Origin: Pseudomonas knackmussii B13
GTDB lineage: Bacteria > Pseudomonadota > Gammaproteobacteria > Pseudomonadales > Pseudomonadaceae
NCBI RefSeq assembly: GCF_000689415.1
Contig: NZ_HG322950.1
Coordinates: 1,736,001-1,800,000 of the forward strand
Direction of reading: 5' to 3'
Length of the DNA: 64,000 nucleotides
A program made the translations under genes and the position numbers. Below, in pieces: positions 1 through 7,859 of this stretch. Under the pieces are notes generated by a model. It did no database searches, was not told the origin of the DNA, and worked only from the letters and a program-made list of their open reading frames with translations. Each line of letters starts with the position of its first letter. Positions within the stretch are counted from its first letter, which is position 1.

Positions 1-1314
1 CCGGAAGGCCCGGTTGCTGCCGCCGCTGCTCCCGCTCCTGCGCCGGCCAAGCCGGCCGCCGTGGCCAAGCCCAAACCGGCTGCGGCCAAGCCTGCCGAGA
101 GCCCGCGCCAGGCCAGCGCGCCGGCCCCGGAGAAGAGCGCCAACGAGGCCGAAACCACGGTGCGCGTGGACACCGCGCGCCTGGACGAGATCATGAACAT
201 GGTCGGCGAACTGGTGCTGGTGCGTAACCGCCTGGTGCGCCTGGGCAGCAACAGCGGCGACGAAGCCATGGCCAAGGCCGTGGCCAACCTCGACGTGGTC
301 ACCGCCGATCTGCAGATGTCGGTCATGAAGACCCGCATGCAGCCGATCAAGAAGGTCTTCGGCCGCTTCCCGAGCCTGGTCCGCGACCTTGCGCGCAACC
401 TGAAGAAAGAAATCAACCTCGAGCTGGTGGGCGAGGAAACCGACCTCGACAAGAACCTGGTCGAGGCCCTCGCCGATCCGCTGGTGCACCTGGTGCGCAA
501 TGCCGTGGACCACGGCATCGAGTCGCCCGAGGAGCGCGAAGGCTCCGGCAAGCCGCGTGGCGGCCGGGTGGTGCTGTCGGCCGAGCAGGAAGGCGACCAC
601 ATCCTGCTGTCCATCTCCGACGACGGCAAAGGCATGGACCCGGACATCCTCCGCGCCAAGGCGGTGGAGAAGGGCCTGCTGGACAAGGATGCCGCGGACC
701 GCCTGAGCGAGTCGGATTGCTACAACCTGATCTTCGCCCCGGGCTTCTCGACCAAGACCGAGATCTCCGACGTCTCCGGCCGCGGTGTCGGCATGGACGT
801 GGTGAAGACCAAGATTTCCCAGCTCAACGGCATCATCAACATCTACTCGACCAAGGGCCAGGGCTCGAAGATCGTCATCAAGGTCCCGCTGACCCTGGCG
901 ATCATGCCGACGCTGATGGTCATGCTCGGCAGCCAGGCCTTCGCCTTCCCGCTGGTCAACGTCAACGAGATCTTCCACCTCGACCTGTCCAAGACCAACG
1001 TGGTCGACGGCCAGGAAGTGGTGATCGTCCGCGACAAGGCGCTGCCGCTGTTCTACCTCAAGCGCTGGCTGGTTCCCAGCGAAGCGCATGAGGAACAGGG
1101 CGAGGGCCACGTGGTGATCCTTTCCGTGGGCACCCAGCGCATCGGCTTCGTGGTCGATCAGCTGGTCGGCCAGGAGGAAGTAGTGATCAAGCCGCTGGGC
1201 AAGATGCTGCAGGGCACGCCAGGCATGGCCGGTGCGACCATCACCGGCGACGGGCGCATCGCCCTGATCCTCGACGTACCGAGCATGCTCAAGCGCTACG
1301 CACGACGTATCTGA
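1..1314 (+). CDS. cheA: Chemotaxis histidine kinase CheA (3' part)
   Basis: CheA phosphorylates CheY and CheB in response to receptor arrays at the cell pole. The frame is open from base 1, so the gene is cut by the window edge and the P1 and P2 domains are missing. What remains starts in an Ala/Pro/Lys-rich linker and is followed by the P3 dimerisation helices (RLDEIMNMVGELVLVRNRL region). Next comes the P4 ATPase with N box HLVRNAVDHG near visible residue 163, G1 DDGKGMD and G2 GRGVGMD, and last the CheW-like P5 domain. A GTG at 61 is only an internal codon of the linker. cheB follows after 49 bases, as in Pseudomonas chemotaxis cluster I. Confidence 0.97.
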   Translation, partial: PEGPVAAAAAPAPAPAKPAAVAKPKPAAAKPAESPRQASAPAPEKSANEAETTVRVDTARLDEIMNMVGELVLVRNRLVRLGSNSGDEAMAKAVANLDVVTADLQMSVMKTRMQPIKKVFGRFPSLVRDLARNLKKEINLELVGEETDLDKNLVEALADPLVHLVRNAVDHGIESPEEREGSGKPRGGRVVLSAEQEGDHILLSISDDGKGMDPDILRAKAVEKGLLDKDAADRLSESDCYNLIFAPGFSTKTEISDVSGRGVGMDVVKTKISQLNGIINIYSTKGQGSKIVIKVPLTLAIMPTLMVMLGSQAFAFPLVNVNEIFHLDLSKTNVVDGQEVVIVRDKALPLFYLKRWLVPSEAHEEQGEGHVVILSVGTQRIGFVVDQLVGQEEVVIKPLGKMLQGTPGMAGATITGDGRIALILDVPSMLKRYARRI

Positions 1315-1363
1315 TCCGACGCGCGCGGGGACGCCCGCGCGCCAAGACCCCTAGGGAGTGTTT

Positions 1364-2470
1364 ATGGCAGTCAAAGTCCTGGTGGTGGACGATTCGGGAT
1401 TCTTCCGTCGCCGCGTCTCGGAAATCCTCTCCGGCGATCCGCAGATCCAGGTGATCGGCACGGCCACCAACGGCCGCGAGGCCATCGATCAGGCGCTGGC
1501 GCTCAAGCCCGACGTGATCACGATGGACTACGAGATGCCGATGATGGACGGCATCACCGCGGTGCGGAACATCATGCAGCGCTGCCCGACGCCGGTCCTG
1601 ATGTTCTCCTCGCTGACCCACGAAGGCGCCCGCGTCACCCTCGACGCCCTGGACGCCGGCGCGGTGGACTACCTGCCGAAGAACTTCGAGGACATCTCGC
1701 GCAATCCGGACAAGGTGCGCCAGATGCTCTGCGAGAAGGTGCACAGCATCGCCCGCGCCAATCGTCGCTACGCCTCGTTCCACACCACGCCGGCGACCAG
1801 TACGCCGCCGGCGGCCAGCGGCGGGTTCTCCGCTCGGCCGGCCACGGCTCCTGCGCATGCGCCGGCTGCCCCGGCTGCTGCGGCGACCAGCGCCGCCCCA
1901 AAGCGTAAGCCCTACCGGCTGGTCGCCATCGGTACCTCCACCGGTGGGCCGGTGGCGCTGCAGCGGGTCCTGACCCAGCTGCCGGCCAACTTCCCCGCGC
2001 CCCTGGTGCTGATCCAGCACATGCCGGCGGCCTTCACCAAGGCTTTCGCCGAGCGCCTGGACAAGCTCTGCAAGATCACCGTCAAGGAAGCCGAGGACGG
2101 CGACCTGCTGCGTCCCGGCGTGGCCCTGCTGGCGCCAGGCGGCAAGCAGATGATGGTCGACGCGCGCGGCGCGGTGCGCATTCTTCCCGGCGACGAACGC
2201 CTGAACTACAAGCCCTGCGTCGATGTGACCTTCGGCTCGGCATCCAAGGCCTATGCCGACAAGGTACTGGCGGTGGTCTTGACCGGCATGGGCGCGGACG
2301 GCCGCGAAGGTGCGCGCATGCTCAAGCAGAGCGGCAGCCAGGTGTGGGCCCAGGACGAAGCCAGCTGCGTGATCTACGGCATGCCGATGGCCATCGCCAA
2401 GGCCGGCCTGGCCGACGCCATCTACAGCCTCGACGACATCGGCCGGCATATCACCGAGGCCTGCGCATGA
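1364..2470 (+). CDS. cheB: Chemotaxis protein-glutamate methylesterase CheB
   Basis: CheB removes methyl groups from, and deamidates, chemoreceptors for adaptation. It is 368 residues long. The N-terminal receiver has the acidic pair in VVDDSG and the phospho-acceptor Asp55 in TMDYEMP. A Pro/Ala-rich linker of about 40 residues follows, then the methylesterase domain with Ser in GTSTGG (about 192), His in QHMP (about 219) and Asp in GMGADG (about 312). The ATG at 1364 is preferred over an in-frame GTG at 1358 because GGGAG lies just upstream. The gene sits between cheA and motC in one transcription direction. Confidence 0.97.
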   Translation: MAVKVLVVDDSGFFRRRVSEILSGDPQIQVIGTATNGREAIDQALALKPDVITMDYEMPMMDGITAVRNIMQRCPTPVLMFSSLTHEGARVTLDALDAGAVDYLPKNFEDISRNPDKVRQMLCEKVHSIARANRRYASFHTTPATSTPPAASGGFSARPATAPAHAPAAPAAAATSAAPKRKPYRLVAIGTSTGGPVALQRVLTQLPANFPAPLVLIQHMPAAFTKAFAERLDKLCKITVKEAEDGDLLRPGVALLAPGGKQMMVDARGAVRILPGDERLNYKPCVDVTFGSASKAYADKVLAVVLTGMGADGREGARMLKQSGSQVWAQDEASCVIYGMPMAIAKAGLADAIYSLDDIGRHITEACA

Positions 2471-2487
2471 CTCCGGAGGCGAGCTGA

Positions 2488-3228
2488 ATGGATGTGCTCA
2501 GCCTGGTCGGCCTGATCCTCGCGCTGGTCGCCATCATTGGCGGCAACTTCCTCGAGGGTGGGCACATCAGTGCCCTGGCCAACGGCCCGGCGGCGCTCAT
2601 CGTGGTCGGCGGCACCCTGGCGGCAGCTTTGCTGCAGACGCCGGTGCCGGTACTCAAGCGCGCCCTGACGATGCTGCGCTGGGTCGTGCTGCCGCCCAGG
2701 GTCGATCTGCCTGGCGGCATCAACCGCGTGGTCGGCTGGAGCATGACCGCGCGCAAGGAAGGCCTGCTGGGCCTGGAAGTGGTGGCCGACGCCGAGCGCG
2801 ATCCTTACGCCCGTAAGGGCCTGCAACTGCTGGTCGACGGCGTCGAGCCCGAATCCATCCGCAGCATCCTCGAGGTCGACCTGTTCAACCAGGAAGGCCG
2901 TGACCTGCAGGCCGCGAAGGTATTCGAGGGCATGGGCGGTTACGCGCCGACCATCGGTATCATCGGCGCCGTCATGGGCTTGATCCACGTGATGGGCAAC
3001 CTGGCCGACCCCAGTCAGCTCGGCAGCGGTATCGCCGTGGCCTTCGTCGCCACCATCTACGGTGTGAGCTTCGCCAACCTCTTGCTGCTGCCGATCGGCA
3101 ACAAGCTCAAGAGCATCGTCATGCGCCAGTCGAGCTATCGGGAGATGCTCATGGAGGGGCTGCTGTCCATCGCCGAGGGCGAAAACCCACGCTCCATCGA
3201 ATTGAAGCTGCAAGGCTTCCTCGGTTGA
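2488..3228 (+). CDS. motC: Flagellar motor stator protein MotC
   Basis: This is a MotA-type stator subunit of 246 residues that forms the proton channel with MotD in the inner membrane. Two hydrophobic segments occur at the N-terminus (residues about 2-20 and 30-50). Two more flank residues about 150-200, including the conserved GGYAPTIGIIGAVMGLIHVM stretch. A good ribosome site (GGAGG) lies about 9 bases upstream of the ATG. Pseudomonas carries MotCD as a second stator set besides MotAB, encoded in the chemotaxis cluster as here. motD starts 13 bases after the stop. Confidence 0.96.
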   Translation: MDVLSLVGLILALVAIIGGNFLEGGHISALANGPAALIVVGGTLAAALLQTPVPVLKRALTMLRWVVLPPRVDLPGGINRVVGWSMTARKEGLLGLEVVADAERDPYARKGLQLLVDGVEPESIRSILEVDLFNQEGRDLQAAKVFEGMGGYAPTIGIIGAVMGLIHVMGNLADPSQLGSGIAVAFVATIYGVSFANLLLLPIGNKLKSIVMRQSSYREMLMEGLLSIAEGENPRSIELKLQGFLG

Positions 3229-3241
3229 CCGGAGTCGCGCC

Positions 3242-4120
3242 ATGGCCCGTCGTCCCCACCGTGAGGAGCATGAGAATCACGAACGCTGGCTGGTGTCCTA
3301 CGCGGACTTCATCACCCTGCTGTTCGCCTTCTTCGTGGTCATGTACTCGATTTCCTCGGTCAACGAGGGCAAGTACAAGATCCTCTCGGAAACCCTGACC
3401 GGCGTCTTCAACCAGCCGGACCGCTCGATCAAGCCGATCCCGGTTGGCGACGACCGCCCGCGCACCACCCAGCAGCCCAACGACAGCATGCAGCAGGGCG
3501 GTGAGGACAATGTCGACGGCGACCCGCTGACGCAGATTGCCGATGCGGTGCGCTCGCAATTCGGCGAGCTGATCAAGAGCGACCAGCTGAGCGTGCGCGG
3601 CAACGAGCTGTGGATCGAGATCACCCTCAATTCCAGCCTGCTGTTCCCCAGCGGCGACGCGCTGCCCAACGATGCGGCCTTTACCATCATCGACAAGGTC
3701 GCCGGAATTCTGGCGCCCTATCGCAACCCGGTGCACGTCGAAGGCTTCACCGACAACGTGCCCATCCACAACGCTCAATACCCCACCAACTGGGAATTGT
3801 CCGCCGCGCGCGCGGCGAGCATAGTGCGTCTTCTGGCGCAGGACGGCGTCGCGCCATCGCGTCTGGCAGCGGTGGGTTACGGCGAGTTCCAGCCGCTGGC
3901 CGACAACGCCACGGCCGAAGGCCGGGCGCGCAATCGCCGGGTGGTGCTGGTGATCTCCCGCAACCTGGAGGTGCGCCGCAGTGTCAGCGGTGTGGGTAGC
4001 GCCAGGGCACAGCCGGACGCGACTTTGCGGCAGGCTGGCACGCAATCTGCACCACAGCCTGTCAACGAGGCTTCCGCGACCGGTGCCGTCAAATCACCGT
4101 CGCCGACGCCGGGGGGCTGA
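3242..4120 (+). CDS. motD: Flagellar motor stator protein MotD
   Basis: This MotB-type partner of MotC has 292 residues. It has one N-terminal membrane helix (SYADFITLLFAFFVVMYSIS, including the proton-carrying Asp). A periplasmic OmpA-like peptidoglycan-binding domain follows (VEGFTDNVPIHNAQYPTNWE region, with the RAASIVRLL and RNRRVVLVI motifs). The tail after residue 245 is low-complexity Ser/Ala/Pro. The stop is followed after 46 bases by the ParA-like gene. Confidence 0.96.
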   Translation: MARRPHREEHENHERWLVSYADFITLLFAFFVVMYSISSVNEGKYKILSETLTGVFNQPDRSIKPIPVGDDRPRTTQQPNDSMQQGGEDNVDGDPLTQIADAVRSQFGELIKSDQLSVRGNELWIEITLNSSLLFPSGDALPNDAAFTIIDKVAGILAPYRNPVHVEGFTDNVPIHNAQYPTNWELSAARAASIVRLLAQDGVAPSRLAAVGYGEFQPLADNATAEGRARNRRVVLVISRNLEVRRSVSGVGSARAQPDATLRQAGTQSAPQPVNEASATGAVKSPSPTPGG

Positions 4121-4166
4121 GTCGAATGAACTGCAACAACCGGGCATCCGGATCGGGGAGAACAGC

Positions 4167-4955
4167 ATGAAAGTCTGGGCGGTTGCCAATCAGAAGGGCG
4201 GCGTCGGCAAGACCACTTCGTCCATCGCCCTGGCCGGCCTGCTGGCCGATGCGGGCAAGCGCGTGGTGGTGGTCGACCTGGACCCGCATGGCTCCATGAC
4301 CAGCTACTTCGGGCATGATCCGGATTCCCTCGAACACAGCGTGTTCGACCTGTTCCAGCACCAGGGCGCGGTGCCCGAGGGGCTGCCGCAGCAATTGCTG
4401 CTGCCGACCAGTCACGAACGCATTGCGCTGCTGCCGTCGAGCACTGCGCTGGCTACGCTGGAGCGCCAGTCGCCTGGGCAGAACGGCCTCGGCCTGGTGA
4501 TCTCAAAGGCCTTGGCCCAGCTCTGGCAGGAATTCGACCATGCCATCATCGACAGCCCGCCGCTGCTCGGTGTGCTGATGGTCAACGCCCTGGCGGCCAG
4601 CCAGCACCTGGTGATCCCGGTGCAGACCGAGTTCCTCGCCCTGAAAGGCCTGGAGCGCATGGTCAACACCATCAACATGATCAACCGCTCGCGCCGCCAG
4701 GCCTTGCCGTTCAGCATCGTGCCGACCCTGTTCGACCGCCGTACCCAGGCGTCCATCGGTGCCCTGCGCGTGTTGCGCGACACCTATCCGGAAACCCTTT
4801 GGCCTGCGTTCATTCCGGTGGACACCCGCCTGCGCGATGCCAGCCGCCACGGCCTGGTGCCGTCGCGCCACGACGCCAACAGCCGCGGCGTGATCGCCTA
4901 CCGCGCACTGCTCAAGCACCTGCTCGGTCAGGTGCCGGCGAGCCAGGTGGCCTGA
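4167..4955 (+). CDS. ParA/Soj-type ATPase (ParC) of the chemotaxis cluster
   Basis: This 262-residue protein is a deviant Walker-type ATPase. It has the P-loop KGGVGKTT at residues 10-17, DLDPHGS for the Walker A' region and IIDSPP for Walker B. In Vibrio and Pseudomonas the homologue ParC places chemotaxis arrays at the cell pole together with ParP, encoded immediately downstream here. The ATG at 4167 follows a GGGGAG ribosome site. A longer in-frame N-terminal extension reading back into the motD tail was not accepted. Confidence 0.93.
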   Translation: MKVWAVANQKGGVGKTTSSIALAGLLADAGKRVVVVDLDPHGSMTSYFGHDPDSLEHSVFDLFQHQGAVPEGLPQQLLLPTSHERIALLPSSTALATLERQSPGQNGLGLVISKALAQLWQEFDHAIIDSPPLLGVLMVNALAASQHLVIPVQTEFLALKGLERMVNTINMINRSRRQALPFSIVPTLFDRRTQASIGALRVLRDTYPETLWPAFIPVDTRLRDASRHGLVPSRHDANSRGVIAYRALLKHLLGQVPASQVA

Positions 4956-5037
4956 CCATGCTTTTCCGACGAGAACCATCAAGTCCGGCCCAGGTCCTGC
5001 CGATAGGCTGCTTAACCCTTTTGCGCGGATTATCTGC

Positions 5038-5940
5038 ATGAGCCGTTCCGCTACCGCCACTCGCCCCCAGCTCGCGCTGCAGTCCTACCTGGACGCGCTG
5101 CTGCAGGAGGCCACATTCGAAGATGCCTTCGCCGAGCCCGAGGCTCCTGCGCCCGCGCCGGTACAGCCGACTCCGGTGCTCGTTGCGCCGCTGACCCTGG
5201 TTGCCGAAGCGCCTGTCGTGCAGCCGGTTGCAGAGCCGGTGGTCGAAACGCCGGTGGTCGAGAGCGTCAGCCTGGATGAGTTCGAGGCTGCGGTGCTCGA
5301 AGAGCAGGTGCGCGATGCGCGCCTGCACGCGCCGCGCACCGAAGCCCCGGTGGTCGAGCCCGAAGTGGTGGTTGCCACGCCGGAGCTGCCGGTCGAAGCC
5401 GAAGTCATCGATTTACACGTTCCGGGCAGTGCACAGATGCCGGCCGCGCCGCTGGCACTGCTCGACGACGGTCGCCCGACCTGGGCTGCCGAGCCCTTCG
5501 AGTGCCTGCTGTTCGACGTCGCCGGGCTGACCCTGGCGGTACCGCTGGTGTGCCTGGGCTCGATCTACCCGCTCGCCGGCAAGGAGCTGACGCCGCTGTT
5601 CGGTCAGCCGGACTGGTTCCTCGGCATCCTGCCCGGCCAGGCCGGCAACCTTAAGGTGCTCGACACCGCACGCTGGGTGATGCCCGAGCGCTACCGCGAG
5701 GACTATCGCGAAGGCTTGCAGTACGTGATTTCCGTGCAGGGCTACGAATGGGGCCTGGCGGTACACCAGGTCAGCCGCTCGGTGCGCCTGGACCCGTCCG
5801 AGGTGAAGTGGCGCAGCCAGCGCGTGCAGCGCCCGTGGCTGGCCGGCACGGTGATCGAACAGATGTGCGCGTTGCTCGATGTCTCGGCCCTCGCCGGGCT
5901 GATCGACAGCGGCGCTGCGCGCAACCTGGGGCGCGGCTGA
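5038..5940 (+). CDS. ParP-like protein, CheW-like domain with acidic/Pro-rich N-terminus
   Basis: This protein of 300 residues has a short N-terminal helix (LALQSYLDALLQEATFEDAF) and then about 100 residues rich in Pro, Val, Glu and Ala. From about residue 155 it carries a CheW-like fold (FECLLFDVAGLTLAVPL to the C-terminus). ParP uses this fold to join CheA and chemoreceptors and to recruit ParC. No strong ribosome site is visible before the ATG at 5038, and 82 bases separate it from the parC stop. The repetitive linker is typical of this family and is not a sign of damage. Confidence 0.88.
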   Translation: MSRSATATRPQLALQSYLDALLQEATFEDAFAEPEAPAPAPVQPTPVLVAPLTLVAEAPVVQPVAEPVVETPVVESVSLDEFEAAVLEEQVRDARLHAPRTEAPVVEPEVVVATPELPVEAEVIDLHVPGSAQMPAAPLALLDDGRPTWAAEPFECLLFDVAGLTLAVPLVCLGSIYPLAGKELTPLFGQPDWFLGILPGQAGNLKVLDTARWVMPERYREDYREGLQYVISVQGYEWGLAVHQVSRSVRLDPSEVKWRSQRVQRPWLAGTVIEQMCALLDVSALAGLIDSGAARNLGRG

Positions 5941-6019
5941 GCAGCCGGCCCGGTAATTCTTTGAACGACAACCGCCGCGCCCATTCGCAGGCGCGGCAGC
6001 ACACGAGAGGCTAGGGGAT

Positions 6020-6499
6020 ATGAACAAGACGTCAGCGCAAGGTGCCGAAGATCCGATTCTGCAGTGGGTCACCTTCCGCCTGGACAACGAAACCTATGGC
6101 ATCAACGTGATGCAGGTCCAGGAAGTGTTGCGCTACACCGAGATCGCTCCGGTGCCGGGCGCGCCCAGCTACGTGCTGGGGATCATCAACCTGCGCGGCA
6201 ACGTGGTCACCGTGATCGACACCCGCCAGCGCTTCGGCCTGGATCCGGCGCCGGTCTCGGACAACACCCGCATCGTCATCATCGAGGCGGACAAGCAGGT
6301 GGTCGGCATCCTGGTCGATAGCGTCGCCGAAGTCGTCTACCTGCGTCAGTCGGAAATCGAGACCGCGCCCAACGTCGGCAACGACGAGTCGGCGAAGTTC
6401 ATCCAGGGCGTCTGCAACAAGAACGGCGAGCTGCTGATCCTGGTCGAACTCGACAAGATGATGACCGAGGAAGAGTGGTCGGAGCTGGAGAGCATCTGA
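6020..6499 (+). CDS. cheW: Chemotaxis coupling protein CheW
   Basis: CheW couples chemoreceptors to CheA. It has 159 residues that are almost entirely CheW domain, with WVTFRLDNETYGINVMQVQE at the N-terminus and the diagnostic PGAPSYVLGIINLRGNVVTV. A CTAGGGG ribosome-site-like stretch lies about 5 bases upstream of the ATG. It is the penultimate gene of the cluster, with the next gene starting one base after its stop. Confidence 0.97.
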   Translation: MNKTSAQGAEDPILQWVTFRLDNETYGINVMQVQEVLRYTEIAPVPGAPSYVLGIINLRGNVVTVIDTRQRFGLDPAPVSDNTRIVIIEADKQVVGILVDSVAEVVYLRQSEIETAPNVGNDESAKFIQGVCNKNGELLILVELDKMMTEEEWSELESI

Positions 6500-6500
6500 C

Positions 6501-6911
6501 ATGTGGGTCGCGGTGGCGTTGCTGGTGGTCGCGTGCTTGGCGCTGGCGGGGTTCAGCGTCTGGCTGCTGCTTGGGCAGCGCCGCCAGGCTGCGTTGCTGG
6601 TCCAGCAGGCCTCGCAGATCGCAGCGCAAGAGCTGCGCCTGAAGGAACTGGCCAAGCGCGGCGAGGCCTACCAGCGGGTCAACGTGCGCATGGGCGAAGA
6701 GCTCGGCGAGCTGCGCAAGCAGGTCGCCACGCTGCCCGAGCGCCTGGCGCGCCTGGAGCAGCGCGATCCCACCAGCCTGTCCTTCAGCCAGGCCGCGCGC
6801 CTGGCCGGCATGGGCGCCTCGGCCGCCGACCTGACCCAGGCCTGCGGGCTCTCCCAGGCCGAAGCGGACCTGATCGCGCGCCTGCATCGGGGCGGCAAGG
6901 TCCAGGAGTAA
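6501..6911 (+). CDS. DUF2802-like membrane-anchored coiled-coil protein
   Basis: This protein of 136 residues starts one base after cheW, so it is likely translationally coupled to it. One N-terminal membrane helix (residues about 2-24) is followed by a charged coiled-coil stretch (about 35-95). The C-terminal segment (LARLAGMGASAADLTQACGL and following) looks like a small helix-turn-helix. The same protein ends the chemotaxis cluster in Pseudomonas; its function is not established. Confidence 0.85.
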   Translation: MWVAVALLVVACLALAGFSVWLLLGQRRQAALLVQQASQIAAQELRLKELAKRGEAYQRVNVRMGEELGELRKQVATLPERLARLEQRDPTSLSFSQAARLAGMGASAADLTQACGLSQAEADLIARLHRGGKVQE

Positions 6912-7063
6912 GGCCGTTCCCAACCACCCCGGCGAGATTGTCTGTGCCGAGAGGGGGCTGCCAGTTGGGAGTCAGGCTACAGAAGAATCAGACTTATCTG
7001 ATCGGAGCGACAAGGGTGGCTCGGTAGATTGGCGTGCATTTCGCCATGTCGAGGAGCCACTCC

Positions 7064-7555
7064 ATGCTTCCAGCATCCCGCCGGGTCCTGGTTTTCTGTC
7101 CGCACCACGGCTGCCTGCAGCAATTCGCCATCTGGCTCAATCGCCTCGAGGTCTACCACCTGAGTCTCTGTACGAGCATCGAGGAAGTGGAGGCCACGCT
7201 GGCAAATGGGCAGCGCTACAGCCTGTTCATCTACGACGATTTCTCCCGCGAAGACCTGGATCACCTGCAGCGCTTGGCGCACGAAGCGTCCATCGAGCAG
7301 TTCCTGCTGATCGGCGGTTTCAACGAGCAGGAACGGCTCGACCTGTTGCGCTGGGCCTGGAGCCGTCGTGTTCCTCTGCTGCCGGTACTGGCGCGCCCGT
7401 TCGGCCTGGCGCACTTGCGCCAGGCGCTGGCTGCGCTGGTCGATTACAGCGTCGTCGAACCGCGCACGAAGCCGCGGCTGCAGGCCGCGCCGGATGCGTT
7501 CAATGCGTCGCTCAGTGATGTTGCTCGGCCGCTGGGTCGACGGGCAGGTTGCTAG
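7064..7555 (+). CDS. Orphan receiver-like protein of unknown function
   Basis: This 163-residue protein has alternating beta strands and helices like a response regulator receiver (RRVLVFCPHHG, YSLFIYDDF, FLLIGGF, LLPVLARPF). The usual acidic pair near the N-terminus is absent and the final KP is RP. An Asp pair in IYDDF could stand at the phosphorylation site. There is no output domain. The ATG at 7064 is chosen because GAGGAG lies 7 bases upstream; an ATG at 7046 and a GTG at 7034 are in frame but lack a site. Its 3' end overlaps the convergent flhB-like gene by 44 bases. Confidence 0.65.
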   Translation: MLPASRRVLVFCPHHGCLQQFAIWLNRLEVYHLSLCTSIEEVEATLANGQRYSLFIYDDFSREDLDHLQRLAHEASIEQFLLIGGFNEQERLDLLRWAWSRRVPLLPVLARPFGLAHLRQALAALVDYSVVEPRTKPRLQAAPDAFNASLSDVARPLGRRAGC

Positions 7556-7859
7556 GCCCGGCCAGCAGCGCCTGGTTGCCTGGGCGCGGGGCGGGGCTCT
7601 TGCCCTTGAGGTACCAGGCGAAAGCGATGATTTCCGCCATGGTGCGATACAGCGCTTCCGGAATGGCGTCGCCCAGCTCCAGGCGCGCCAGCAGTTTGAC
7701 CAGCTCACCGTTCTCGTAGATAGGCACCTGATGCTCGCGGGCGATGGCCAGGATGGCCTCGGCCAGCTCGGCGTCGCCCTTGGCGCTCAGGGTCGGTGCG
7801 CTCTGCCCGTCGTAGTTCAGGGCAATGGCCTGGCGGGGGCGGTTCTTGTTGCTCTTCAT
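7512..7859 (-). CDS. FlhB C-terminal domain-like protein (FlhX type)
   Basis: This 115-residue protein resembles only the cytoplasmic C-terminal domain of FlhB/EscU export switches (ALNYDGQSAPTLSAKGD, then helices ending PEALYRTMAEIIAFAWYLKG). It has no membrane segments. At the position of the self-cleaving NPTH motif it reads NYDG, so it should not autocleave. Its ATG overlaps the stop of the upstream fliK-like gene by four bases (ATGA), so the two are coupled. Pairing of an FlhB-C paralogue with a FliK paralogue suggests a shared role in export substrate control, but this is inference. Confidence 0.8.
   Translation of the reverse strand: MKSNKNRPRQAIALNYDGQSAPTLSAKGDAELAEAILAIAREHQVPIYENGELVKLLARLELGDAIPEALYRTMAEIIAFAWYLKGKSPAPRPGNQALLAGPSNLPVDPAAEQHH

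Noticed and set aside
4167..4955. ParA-like gene as a chromosome partition locus
   Set aside because: No parB or parS is adjacent and the gene is in the chemotaxis cluster beside the parP-like gene, so an array-placement role is favoured.
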